NCBI GenBank assembly: GCA_963924555.1
Contig: OZ004582.1
Coordinates: 9,395,927-9,459,926 of the forward strand
Direction of reading: 5' to 3'
DNA length: 64,000 nt
DNA from: Crambe crambe
Lineage: Eukaryota > Porifera > Demospongiae > Poecilosclerida > Crambeidae
In this document: piece after piece, positions 1 to 10,240 of the stretch
How the letters are laid out: each line of letters starts with the position of its first letter
Position numbering within the stretch: position 1 is the first letter of the stretch
The notes under the pieces: generated by a model
What the model saw: the letters and a program-made list of their open reading frames with translations, nothing else
Told to the model about the DNA's origin: nothing
The model's database searches: none
Program-made: the position numbers and the translations under genes

Positions 1-1202
1 CCTTTTGGCAAATACTCCCGACATTCTGAGAGTCGCTGAAGAGTCGTCTCTGGAGAGCTCCTTCTGTACTGTCCACAGGATAATTTGCCTGAGGATACAG
101 TCCTCCAAGAGTACCACTCACAAAAGGAATTTTTGAAGGGCTCGATATTCCAGAACTTTCAACAGGTCTTGAATTTTCGTAGCAACCTTTAGGTCTTGTA
201 GAACTTTCATTTCGAGTTTCTGGATGGTTTATTTGTGAGTAGGAACAACCATTCTTTAAGCAAGTAGTAGTCAAACCTTCAACACTTTGATCTAGAGTGT
301 TTAATGCTTGTGAGAATGAAGAGCTGTCCTTTGTGGTAGGACTCTTTTTATCTTCCTTTCTGATTTCCCTGGAAACGTCTCGACTATCACTGCCAATAGC
401 AAGGTGAAGACTGGGATACAGAGATATATTCTGACTATAAGTCATCCCTGTTTTCTCTCTTGCACAATTAGACTCTCCATCTTCTTGCACATTACAATTC
501 CTCTCCACAAGAGGATCCTTATCACTAGGCTTCTTCTTTCTCCTTTGTGTCTTCCCTCGGGAAGAGTTTTCTTCTGGGAACAGTTGCTCCTTCATTTCCA
601 CTGCTTGTCGTCTTCTTCCTTTCCGGTAGCAGCACTGAACACTCACCCTCTCTAGCTGGGACCCATCATTATTAAACTGTGGTGAAACCTAAAGTGAAAT
701 ATACACACAACACTATAATATGGGCAGCCGCACCTTTGATGAGAGTCAGTTAGCAAGGTAAAGCGGGTAGCTAATTCCAAATGGTGGGGTAATTCCAAAC
801 GGTTCAAAACTCCTTTAGCTTATATGAGCTCTACTTTGAAAGATGTATTGTACTGTCATAGTAAATCAACTTATATCCTCCAACTTTAATCTCAGAAGTC
901 TAGCTAAGTAGTTTCAGAAATGTTTGAACCGTCCTGCTGTTCAGAATTATTACCATACTCTGCCATTGATATGAAAGGCATATTACTAGTGTTCTTACCC
1001 ATTTAGCTGCTTTCTCTGCCAACTTGATATCATTATTTTCAAGATGAGTGTGGGTGTGTCCACCACCAAACACCATTGCACGGACTTTGGGGTTCTTGGG
1101 AGTCTTGAGTCCTTTTCTTCGTCTTCTGGGTCTTTCGTCTGCTCGAAGAGGAACGCTGGCATTGGTAAATTCTAACATGGGCATCACACCGTACTTGTTC
1201 AT
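1..1202 (-). CDS. Unrecognised protein, 3'-truncated by window edge
   Basis: Two exons are visible on the minus strand. Exon 1 is 999-1202 (68 codons, start Met at 1202, donor GTAAGA). Exon 2 runs from 676 to the window edge and stays open for 225 codons. The joined N-terminus is basic (RPRRRRKGLKTPKNPK, later KGRRRRQ and QRRKKKP) followed by a long Ser/Thr/Asn-rich, low-hydrophobicity stretch that looks disordered. The basic clusters could be nuclear targeting signals, but no family is recognised and no enzyme motif is seen. The gene starts only 117 bp from the P2X-like start on the other strand, so both probably share a promoter. The reading is supported by phase-compatible splice sites and absence of stops; function is unknown. 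Confidence 0.55.
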
Positions 1203-1319
1203 GCTTCCCTTTTTGAAGTTTCAAAAAATTGTTGTTCGAAATTCCCGCGAAAAGAATCAGCTGGGTATTCGAATTAATGCCCACCTGATTGGTGGAGGTG
1301 GATCCGATCAATCATCAAG
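1203..1319. promoter_or_regulatory. Divergent promoter between unknown gene and P2X-like gene
   Basis: 117 bp separate the two opposing start codons. No TATA box is obvious. The interval must hold both 5' ends unless upstream non-coding exons exist. Bidirectional use is inferred from the spacing. Confidence 0.4.
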
Positions 1320-4300
1320 ATGAGTATGTTTTTTTATGTGACTTATAAATTGGTGCAGTTGAAGGACTCCAGATTGGGAATACTCTACTATGCCATGACA
1401 TTGCTGGCCTTTCTCTACACTCTGGTGGAGATATTCATCAAGAAAGGTTACATGGATGTGCGTATTAAACTGATTCTACTGTTCTAAGAAGGATCTTAAT
1501 GATTGGAGACTTTTCCCTCCCATGTATAGTTTGATACCAGTCCTCAAGGAACCATCAAACTCATTCTCTCTGATAACTTTGTCAATGAAACATTTGAAGC
1601 CGAAGACCTCCCATACTGCCAGGGAGACACCCCATGCCAATACCTAGACCCATGGGACCTGAACTGGCCAATCGGTAGGGTGGAACAGCCTTAACAGTTG
1701 CTTTTAATTCATTCGATCTTCTCTCAAATTGCAGAATCCCGTGCCATCACCATAACAACATTCGGCAAAGACAGACTTCAATACAGAGCGACTATTAGCA
1801 ACAGTCCCAGAGACGAGTACAACATCACCGAAGAAAAGGTCTACTTCACACAGAGCCCAGACTATGTGGTGGTGAAGGTAAGATTCTAATGGGCTGCAAA
1901 AAACCAATCAGCAGAGCTCAAGTGAATTAGGTCTGACAACATTATAGTATAGTGTGAAGTCTTTGTGGGAAAAGTTTGTGCATTTACAAATCCAAATCCA
2001 TGAAATATCACCCACCCCATGTGACAATAATTTTGCTCGGCCTTTTCATGAATGGAAGGGATAAGAATATTTAGAACTCTCTCTGTCTATAGTCTCTGGT
2101 CATTCTGTCTACCTGTCTATACTGTCTTTCTGTCTATACTGTCTTCTCTGTCTATATGGTCATTCTATCTTAACCATTTCATTATAATGGAAAGATTATC
2201 TATGCATATTTAGAGCTTAACCATTTGGTCAACTTTTTCTTTTTTATAAAGTGAAGGTTGATCATGGAGTGGTTGCCACTAAGTTCACAGATGAGAGCGG
2301 CAGGGAGAGGCTGGCCGCTTCCCAGCGCCAAATGATTGGCTACTTGGTGGACATCAATGGCAATATCATGAGCAAGTTCTCACCAGAGAAGGGAAAGTCG
2401 GACAGAGTGAGTCTATTTATGATGTAATCTGGTGTCGTGACGACCCTTTACCAATAATGTATCATGTCCCTATAGGCCTAGTGTTTGATTGAATGGGTAA
2501 AACCCTGTTATCCACGTATAATTGCCACCCATATAGCTGGTTGTAGGGGACTTGCTTTTGGCTGCTGGGGTAGAGAGTCTTGACGAGGTAGCAGACATCA
2601 TTGATGCTCGTGGCCGGACATTCAGACAGCGAGGGTGCATTCTTAAGGTCACCATATCCTACCACAACTGGCTCTCCACTTGGGTGGGTGCAAGGTGAGT
2701 GTGACTTGGGAGGGAGACCAAGTGGAAAGACCAAGTGGGTAGGTAATGAGGTGAGAAGACCAAGTGTGTGACTTGGGAGAGGGAGACCAAGTGGGTAGGT
2801 AATGAGGTGAGGAGACCAAGTGGGTAGGTAATGAGGCGAGGAGATCAAGTGGGTAGGTAATGAGGTGAGGAGACAAAGTGGGTAGGTAATGAGGTGAGGA
2901 GACCAGGTGGGATACATATGAGTAAGGAAGGGAGACCAAGTGGGTAGATAATGAGGTAAATGGGGTATATATGAGTGAGGAAGGGAGACCAAGTGGGTAG
3001 ATAATGAGGTAAATGGGGTATATATGAGTGAGGAAGGGAGACCAAGTGGGTAGATAATGAGGTGAGGAGACCAAGTGGGTACCGGGAGGTAATGAGGTAA
3101 GGAGACCAAGTGTGTAGGTAATGAGGTGAGGAGACCAAGTGGGTACCGGGTAGGTAATGAGGTAAGGAGACCAAGTGGGTGAGGAAGGGAGACCAAGTAG
3201 GTAGGGAGGGAGAGACTAGAGCACTTTATTACTAAATTCGAATGTTTTTGAGTATTCTCATTCAATTAAATTACACTGAAAATTAATATTGATAATAGAA
3301 ATCTATAAAGTTGATGTACATATGAACTAACACACACAGCACAAATTACCAAAGACCAGAAGTAGCCTATAAGAACTAAAACACTTGAATATGATTATTA
3401 TCATAGTCACACACATACACCACTCCACTGTCATCCACTGCCACACCATAAGGAAACTTAAACTCTCCTGGACCCACTCCCCCTTCACCAAATGAGAACA
3501 CAAACTGACCCTTGGAGGTGAACACAGACACACGATGATTACGAAACTCGCTGACATACACAACATCACTACTGTCAATAGCAATGCCCAAAGGAGTGCC
3601 AAGTTCCCCCCTACCAGTACCATGCTTCCCAAACATCCTCAAAAACTTCCCATCAGCTGTGAAGACTTGGATACGATGGTTGTAAGTATCAACCACATAC
3701 ACGCTCCCGATGCTGTCACAGGCTATACCACGCATGCCATTAAACTGACCACGGCCACTGCCTTTCTTCCCAAAGGTGTTGGAGAATGTAAGGTCAGAAT
3801 TCAGAACTTGAACACGAAAATTCTGATCATCTGTGACATATATCTTATTGTTAATAGCATTGAATGCAATGTACATAGGGTTATGGAACTGTAAAGGTCC
3901 TTCACCTTTTGTACCCACTGCACAGAGGAACTGACCACTTGCTGTGAATTTCTGTATGCGATGATTATAAGTATCTACCACAAGAATATTGCCTTCACCA
4001 TCCACTGCCACACCCCAAGGGAACTTTAACTGTCTTAGACCAGAACCAACAGAGCTAAAAGATCGAAGCTTCTTACCACTGGGACTAAACACTGAGACAC
4101 TATTGTCCTCCGTAACCACCACCTCCCCCCTCTGGTTGACTATCACTCCCTTTGGTATATTCACCTCATCAATAGTCAGGATAGGAGTGCCTAGCTTCTC
4201 AACTGGCAATTTCACCCTTACACTAAATGGACTTCCTGAGATGTGCGTGTCTTCAACTTTGATGTGTAGCTGGTGCTTCCCCTTGATGGTGGGGCAGTAA

Positions 4301-6718
4301 CTGATCTCGTATCGGTTCTGTCCTTTGTGTTCAACATTGCCTCTCCCAGTGGTACCTGTTATCAAAGACACAAGCTCACACTGCAACGAACTGATTGACT
4401 TCACACACGACTTGCCCTCGAAGTAAACAGCTCGCACGACAGCAGTAGACTTCTCTCCAACCACTTCTTCTTCCAAACCCTTACCTGTGGCTTGGCATTT
4501 TGATGGATCAGGTGACCCTGGTGTGAATATTTGTCCATAGTTCTGACACTCGGCAATCAGATCTTGCAAAACTGAAAACTTCATGTTGGCTTCTTCATTA
4601 GGCTCAAGTACACCAGGTTGGAAAGGTGAGGTCAGTTCCTTCACTTGGTTCACAATGTTTGTCTTCATCATCAGCACTTCTCCCTGATTACTCGTCTTCA
4701 AACTTTCCTTGACAAAGTTCAGACAGCTGCTCAGCTGTGCCAGGATGGTCTCCGTCTGGTCCCTCTGGACAGCAAGATCTTTCAACTTTCTTTGGGTCAT
4801 TTTATGTAGCTGGCCGATAAGCTTGGTCTTCCTGACATCAAGGGTTTCATGGAGTCGCCTGGTAGTGTCATGTATGTTGGCTTCAATGGCTACTCGGTGA
4901 TTGGATATCTCCCCACAACGCTTGTCCAACCGTGCCAGTGCTTCCTTGACAGCCACCAATTTCCCCTCCAGTGGCTCGAGTGATGGTGCAATTTCTCCTT
5001 TGTACCTCTCGAATGCCTCATCCAACAAATAATGATTGTGATTATGGTGCTTGCCTCCTTTAATGGCACATTTTATACAGATCAGGTCACCACACGTCTC
5101 ACAGTAAAGCTCTTGTTCCTTGTCTGTGTGTTCAAAACAGTTAGCAATGACCTTCCTTGGAGGTTTAGGGCGTGTCACAACACTCTTTGCCCCCTCCTGA
5201 CTGGCTGCTGTATCTTTAGCCTTCTTGTGCTCTTCTAAGATCTCTAGGAGGTGGTTGACTTGAAATGCTGACTGGAGACCTGCCACTCCATTGGCTGGAA
5301 CAGGTGTGGTCTGACGACAGGTTGGGCAAGTCAGGGTAAGTTGTCCCTGCTGGTCTCTGACCACCAGTTTCACAAGGCATTTCCTGCAGTAGATATGGAA
5401 GCACTGGAGAAGCTTAGGGTCAGTATAGGTGTCCAGACAGATGGCACAATTCAGCTGTTCCTCGAGTTTCTTGATGGTATTTTCAGCCATACTTGATATT
5501 GAAATTTTTCAGGGCTGAGGTCTATATGATAGCCTTATTTGGTAAAAGGTATTTCATGTGTGGGTTAATACACTCTTAGTGAGTGTGCATTTTTACGAGA
5601 CTTTCATCCTGATAAACAAATAATGACCAGACATATGCCAATATTGGCCGGAAAATGTCATTGGCTGGAAAATGTCAGGTGTCGAGTATCATAAGCTCTG
5701 GAAAGGGCTTCTTGCATACTTGATATCAAAAGTTTAGGGCTATAATTATGATAGCCTTATTTGGTAAATTTGTGGGTGATAGTGATTAGTGATAAGTTAG
5801 CTGTTAATGCATTCCAGCTGCTATCAGACTGTATGGCTCCTGGTCCCTGGAAAGGGACATAACTGGTGCTCCATAGCTCCCTGCAGTCTGAAGGGAGACC
5901 AAGTGGGGTGCATATGGGTGAGGGAGGGAGAGGTAATGGGGTGAGGAGACCAACAAGTGGGGTATACAGGGAGACCAAAATTTAATTTATACATCTTTCA
6001 TGGATTTTCTCGTCATGGTTGTATGCAGTGATATAGAGTACCGTTACCATGTGCACAGAATGCCCTACGTGGGATATTCCAGTAAGCAAATGACCCCACT
6101 GATGTCCAAGGAGGAGGTGCTAACAGAGGTCGGAGTTCACCAGGCACAGTGGAGACTGCAGAGAAAGAGATATGCCATTCGTGTGGAGTTTGTGCAAACT
6201 GGATCATTAGGTAACAGGCTAACAGCACTGCAGTGTGTAGCATAGAGAGAGGTGCTTTTATTAGGGAAAAAAAAATCTCATAGAAAATTGTTGATTTTAC
6301 TGCATAGAGAGTTGCATACAGTGGAAGGTCTGATAAAGGACACTCTGAACCTCTCAACAAAGGGCAATCTAAATGTACCTTGGTATGTATAAAATAACCT
6401 CTAAAAGAGGACAGAAGGCTATGTCCCATGTCCTGTCCATTATTCAGAGGTCCCACTGTAAGAGGGAGATGGTCTTGTCTTGTGATCATCACTCTTTCCC
6501 TCTTGTTTTCTCTAGCTATGGTGTCCATCTCTGCCCTGATCATGAAACTGGCATCAGTGGCAGGTCTACTGACGTTAATAGCCACCATTACAGACACCCT
6601 TGCCCTCTACATCCTCCCCAACAAGAACACCTACAGAGAAGTCGTGTATGACAAGTCACCAGTCCTCAAAACACTGACAAAGACAAAGGAGAAAGAAAAG
6701 GACATAAAGCAAGACTAG
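1320..6718 (+). CDS. P2X-like ligand-gated cation channel
   Basis: Seven exons: 1320-1457, 1530-1674, 1735-1877, 2257-2406, 2537-2694, 6029-6210, 6516-6718; 372 residues, normal for P2X subunits. Near the N-terminus is the family motif YxTxK (YVTYK), then a first membrane segment ending in KKGYM. A second membrane segment (LLTLIATITDTLALYIL) near residue 325 is followed by YREVVY. The topology is short cytosolic N-terminus, large ectodomain and short Lys-rich tail. The ectodomain has few cysteines and the usual vertebrate TKVKG-type ATP lysine motif is not evident, so ligand and gating are uncertain; it resembles the cysteine-poor P2X of protists more than vertebrate ones. Intron 5 (3.3 kb) contains an antisense TRIM-NHL gene. 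Exons 6-7 occur again at 12719-13418. Confidence 0.75.
2697..3215. repeat. Minisatellite, about 27-29 bp unit
   Basis: Unit close to gaccaagtgggtaggtaatg plus aggtgagga, repeated roughly 17 times with longer variants containing atatatgagtgaggaaggga. It lies in P2X intron 5, just after the donor and downstream of the TRIM-NHL stop. The minus strand is open over 267 codons here, but only because the unit repeats. The same unit recurs at 5890-5985, 9960-10240 and 12596-12683. Confidence 0.9.
3376..5490 (-). CDS. TRIM-NHL protein (RING, B-box, coiled coil, filamin, NHL repeats)
   Basis: A single 704-codon exon. The RING finger has C15, C18, C30, H32, C35, C38, C55 and C58; a B-box2 has C118, H121, C130, C133, C138, C141, H148 and H151. 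A coiled coil covers about 165-300, a filamin-type Ig domain about 345-435 (ending GSPFSVRVKL), and then about five to six NHL repeats follow (motifs such as GVAVDGEGNILVVDTYNHRI). This is the order of the TRIM2/TRIM3/TRIM71 class, whose members act as E3 ubiquitin ligases or RNA-binding repressors; which applies here cannot be told. The gene is intronless and lies antisense inside intron 5 of the P2X-like gene, flanked by minisatellite, which suggests insertion as a retrocopy. All zinc ligands are intact. Confidence 0.93.
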   Translation of the reverse strand: MAENTIKKLEEQLNCAICLDTYTDPKLLQCFHIYCRKCLVKLVVRDQQGQLTLTCPTCRQTTPVPANGVAGLQSAFQVNHLLEILEEHKKAKDTAASQEGAKSVVTRPKPPRKVIANCFEHTDKEQELYCETCGDLICIKCAIKGGKHHNHNHYLLDEAFERYKGEIAPSLEPLEGKLVAVKEALARLDKRCGEISNHRVAIEANIHDTTRRLHETLDVRKTKLIGQLHKMTQRKLKDLAVQRDQTETILAQLSSCLNFVKESLKTSNQGEVLMMKTNIVNQVKELTSPFQPGVLEPNEEANMKFSVLQDLIAECQNYGQIFTPGSPDPSKCQATGKGLEEEVVGEKSTAVVRAVYFEGKSCVKSISSLQCELVSLITGTTGRGNVEHKGQNRYEISYCPTIKGKHQLHIKVEDTHISGSPFSVRVKLPVEKLGTPILTIDEVNIPKGVIVNQRGEVVVTEDNSVSVFSPSGKKLRSFSSVGSGLRQLKFPWGVAVDGEGNILVVDTYNHRIQKFTASGQFLCAVGTKGEGPLQFHNPMYIAFNAINNKIYVTDDQNFRVQVLNSDLTFSNTFGKKGSGRGQFNGMRGIACDSIGSVYVVDTYNHRIQVFTADGKFLRMFGKHGTGRGELGTPLGIAIDSSDVVYVSEFRNHRVSVFTSKGQFVFSFGEGGVGPGEFKFPYGVAVDDSGVVYVCDYDNNHIQVF
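5486..5775. repeat. Partial duplication of TRIM-NHL upstream sequence
   Basis: The segment after the TRIM start (5486-5555, acttgatattgaaatttttc ... atagccttatttggtaaa) recurs at 5715-5768. Copy B has it once (12385-12455). The extra 230 bp therefore arose in copy A, or was lost in B. Confidence 0.6.
5890..5985. repeat. Minisatellite fragment
   Basis: A short stretch of the same gaccaagtgggg-type unit as at 2697-3215, just before P2X exon 6. The matching place in copy B is 12596-12683. Confidence 0.75.
6317..6460. mobile_element. MITE with CAGTGGAA termini
   Basis: About 144 bp in P2X intron 6. It begins tacagtggaaggtctgataa and ends ttattcagaggtcccactgta, which are imperfect inverted repeats of each other bounded by TA. 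The interior has aaaggacaatctaaa-type blocks found in many other introns of the window. A related copy is at 12989-13149. Confidence 0.7.
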
Positions 6719-6951
6719 GGAGGGGAGGACAAATTCTCTTTTATTTATTCACATGTTAGCTACCTTTTCAGTAGCTGCAATCAGAAATGTTAAATTTTAG
6801 GTATTGATTTCGTGGTTTAATAATTACTATGCACAATAGAAGTTACTGATTCAGTATAATAGCAGTTACCTGTAACTCATAAGTGCAGTGCAGCAGCATA
6901 GGGATTGTAGGTCCATAAGAAGTTCATTTTATGTTAATATCTAGTGAAGGA
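6719..6951. other. Spacer between P2X exon 7 and protease homologue A
   Basis: 233 bp. It holds one copy of the unit agcagttacctgtaactyat that is expanded into a minisatellite at the matching place in copy B (13565-14060). No other feature is seen. Confidence 0.6.
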
Positions 6952-9546
6952 ATGAGGACTCTTCCATCAGTAGTTGTGGTTTTAACTACTCTGATCACCA
7001 TATCCTTCACTAAAGTTGTGAGGTACTGTCTAGCTAGTTGATAACCAGTTAGCTATCAAAGTTAAGTAACTGCATGCTGTTGCTTTCCCTTGTTCTCCAT
7101 CTGAATAAGAATCCCTCTCCATGGAGCCCCCCCTGGAAGGAGTGAGGAGTATGGGTCTCAGTGGAGGCTAGCCAGTGATGGACAGCATGCTGCCAGCCTC
7201 ACTAAACGCCACAGTGTCAGTTCAGTACATAGCTAGTGTTATTTTTGCATCGTGTAATGTAACCATAGCAGATTATAGTTGATAACTCTCCACTCATTAT
7301 ATGATACCAAACAGTGGGCAAAATTTGAAAGATAATTATGTATATCCTCCAACTTTGAGCTCAGAAGTCTCAGTACTTTCAGAATTGTTTGGAATTAGCT
7401 ACTCTGTCATTTGGAATTACCCCACTTTAGCTACCCGAAGTGCTAGCTATACTTTTAAGTTTAGCTTATAATATCTCAGCAGAGGAAATTTGCTTCCTTG
7501 CCATTCAATATTATACTTAAGTCATAAACTAGCTTCCAAGTGGTACTTATAATAGCAGCTATGTTTCAATTATGCAAGGCCAGGAACTGAGTACAGCTAG
7601 TAACTATTGAATAGAGTATTTGCATGAATCTTTTAAACTATGGTCACCATTGATTCGTATACAATGGTCATTGCAAATGCTCTATTCATAGCTTGATACA
7701 AGATTTCTTTCTTTGTCTTTTTCAATGCACAGGTTCAGTACTACACCCACATAGGGATTGGAAGTCCTCCACAAACATTTAAGGTTGTGGTACATACTGC
7801 TGGTCCTGAACTGTGGATCCAATCAAAAAAATGTCATGTCTTACCATGTTGTAAGTGTATTATATCAGCTGTATTCCTTTCCACATTGACACTAATTGTT
7901 TATGTTCAGTTTCTCACCAGAGGTATGACCATGAGATTTCCAGCACCTTTGAACCCACCGATAAAGAATTCCTGATTCAAAATCCATCGGGTTTCAACAT
8001 CTCGGGATTCATAAGTATGGACACAGTCACAGTAAGTAGAGAACAAACACAGCTACTACTTCTGTTGCCATAACAATTAACTAAGGACATTTATATTCAA
8101 TGCACTTAATAACTAGTAGCTATACAAAGCCTACAAGTTGAAAGATTTCTGCCATTTTTTATTGTATCAGATTGCTGGTCTGAAGGTGCAAGATCAGAAC
8201 ACAGGAGAAGCTACTAATTTGACCACTGAGTTTTTTCTCTCGACAGAATGGGACGGGATGTTGGGTTTATCTGGGCCATCTCCAAACGGAGGGTTGAGTC
8301 CTCTCTTCTTCAACATGATCTCCCAAGGCGTGGTCACCCAGCCCACTTTCAGCCTCTATTTGAACAAGTAAAATGATTACCAGCCCAACTTTTCAGCCTC
8401 TATTTAAACTATTCAAACAAAATGTGCACAAGATGACCACTTGGAACATTACTACAACTTGAAACATCCAGCATAATGTGACACTTTTGCTGTAGCTAAA
8501 CTTATAAAAGATTGGCAGCATAGCTAATCACTTTTGAGTACTTTAATCAGTTACATAACAGATTGGCAGTTTTTCGGCATGATTCCTTGCCTAGCTATGA
8601 TTAGATTGTTTTTAGCTAATGCTTTTTTTCTAGTAAAAAAGGTGCACCCGCAGGGGAACTGATATTTGGAGCATCTGACCCCACTCTATACAAAGGACCT
8701 CTGAAGTACGTCGATTTGGTGGAATTACAAAACAGCTTCTTTTGGATTGTCCTCATTCAAGGGTGAGTTGAGATGAAATGGGATGGTGAGATTAAGCTTA
8801 ACTCTAGCTATAAAGGTCAATAGTTTAGTATATGAACTATTGAAAGAAGATGTTGTGTGTACACAGTATGACTGTCTTCATTCCTTCCATGCAGTATCAA
8901 GATTGGTGAATCAACGTTATGCAGTAAAGGTTGTCCCATCATGATTGACTCGGCTAATCCTGCCATTAATGGTCCCATTAATGAAATCCAGAAGATCAAC
9001 AACCACTTGCATGGAAGTCAAACTAATGATGGAGTAAGTGTCTTAATAATAAACATCGTAGTTGTAGGCTTAAGGCTTATAGGTCTGCTTCTCTCCTTCT
9101 TACGAAGCCCCCAAAGACTGTATTGTATGTCCATCTTGTTCTTGACTGCAGTATATAGTCTCCTGTGAGGACATTAACACTTTCCCCACCATCACCTTGA
9201 CGATGGGTGGTCACTACTTCAGCCTTTCTCCAGAGGAATATATCATCAAGGTGAGAAAAAGTGGAATTCTATAGTGACTGCTAGCAATGCTGGTTACATT
9301 GCTTCAGTTTATGGACTCTCTATACTTGACAGTAGCTAGCAAGCAAAAGAAACTGCCTTTCTGTTGTTAATCTATACATCCATTTCTCTGCAGGATGCCA
9401 ATCCAGAAGGCAAGGTCACATGCAGATCAGGTTTTGAGGGATTTGGTGATGCGAATGTGTGGTTTCTTGGCGATATCTTCCTCCAAGCCTACTACACTGA
9501 ATTTGATGTGGGAAAGAAGCGAGTGGGGTTCGCACACTCCATCTGA
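6952..9546 (+). CDS. Pepsin/cathepsin D-like pseudoprotease A
   Basis: Nine exons: 6952-7022, 7110-7224, 7733-7850, 7910-8031, 8171-8367, 8634-8762, 8895-9033, 9152-9250, 9394-9546; 380 residues, normal for the family. A hydrophobic signal peptide ([18 protein letters not shown]) and a propeptide beginning RIPLHG are present. The fold is recognisable ([29 protein letters not shown]), but the first catalytic Asp-Thr-Gly is His-Thr-Ala (residue 83) and the second is Asp-Ser-Ala (269). The flap reads NPSGFNISG, lacks the flap Tyr and has an N-glycosylation sequon. The protein is probably secreted or lysosomal and catalytically dead; a role in binding or inhibition is only a guess. Its tandem copy is gene B. 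Confidence 0.88.
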
Positions 9547-9675
9547 GACTGAAATGAACTGTATAATTAGCTATACATAACTTCAAATATCTTGAAATTT
9601 AGTCAATCTTTTTTTTGTGTTTCATAATAAAAATGATTATGGATCAGTGTGGCTGTACACCTAGCTTGCTTGCTG

Positions 9676-9780
9676 TGGAGGAGAGGGAAAGGGGAGGATG
9701 AGGGAGGAAGGAGGGGAAGGAGGGGAGGGGGAGGGAGGAAGGAGAGGAGGGAGGGAATGAAGGAGGGAAGGGGAAGGGTA
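9676..9780. repeat. G/A-rich low-complexity tract
   Basis: Irregular runs of GGGA and GGAGGAAGG downstream of gene A. The matching tract in copy B is 17036-17190 and is longer. No coding meaning is seen. Confidence 0.8.
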
Positions 9781-9957
9781 GCCCTTAGGACTACTGGACT
9801 GGACTACTAGACTCGTAGACTAATTTCCTAATTAAATGATTTACTTGATACAATCAATAATTTTTATTTGTAGGTAAGATACTAACAATTAATTTTTAGA
9901 CAGTCCTGTAGAAAATGACTTTCTCTCTAATGATCATTGCTATAGTTCTAGTTATAG

Positions 9958-10240
9958 TGAGTGTGTGACTTGGGAGGGAGACAAAGTGGGCAGATAATGA
10001 GGTAAGGAGACCGAGTAGGGGTGAGGGAGGGAGACCAAGTGGGTTGATAATGAGGTGAGGAGACCAAGTGGGATAATGGATGTGGGTAGGTAATGAGGTG
10101 AGGAGACCAAAATTGGGTACATATGAGTGACCAAGTGGGTAGGTAATGAGGTAAGGTGTACACATGGGTGAGGGAGGGAGGGAGACCAGGTAACAAGGGA
10201 GGGAGACCAGGTAACAAGGGAGAGAGACCAAGTGGGGATG
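9958..10240. repeat. Minisatellite at the left edge of copy B
   Basis: Same unit family as 2697-3215 (gaccaagtgggtaggtaatg). It runs directly into the 3' end of the TRIM-NHL pseudogene, where it replaces the final NHL residues. Confidence 0.85.

Larger units (their letters stand above)
2695..9955. repeat. Tandem segmental duplication, copy A
   Basis: About 7.26 kb matching 9956-17355 along its length: minisatellite, antisense TRIM-NHL, P2X exons 6-7, protease homologue, G/A-rich tract and a shared tail (9780-9945 matches 17200-17345). The left edge falls at the P2X exon 5 donor, since the sequence gtgagtgtgacttgggaggg after exon 5 recurs, with small changes, at 9956. Exons 1-5 are not duplicated. 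Confidence 0.85.

Noticed and set aside
404..655. 83-codon plus-strand frame
   Set aside because: It lies opposite the long open minus-strand exon of the unknown gene and shows no features of its own.
2462..3265. A 267-codon minus-strand frame rich in SLPTYLVSLPH-like repeats
   Set aside because: It is only the minisatellite read in frame and covers a P2X exon on the other strand; shorter ones at 9896-10244 have the same cause.
6013..6597. 194-codon minus-strand frame opposite P2X exons 6-7
   Set aside because: It is antisense to two exons with clear P2X signatures and valid splice sites, and crosses an intron with a MITE.
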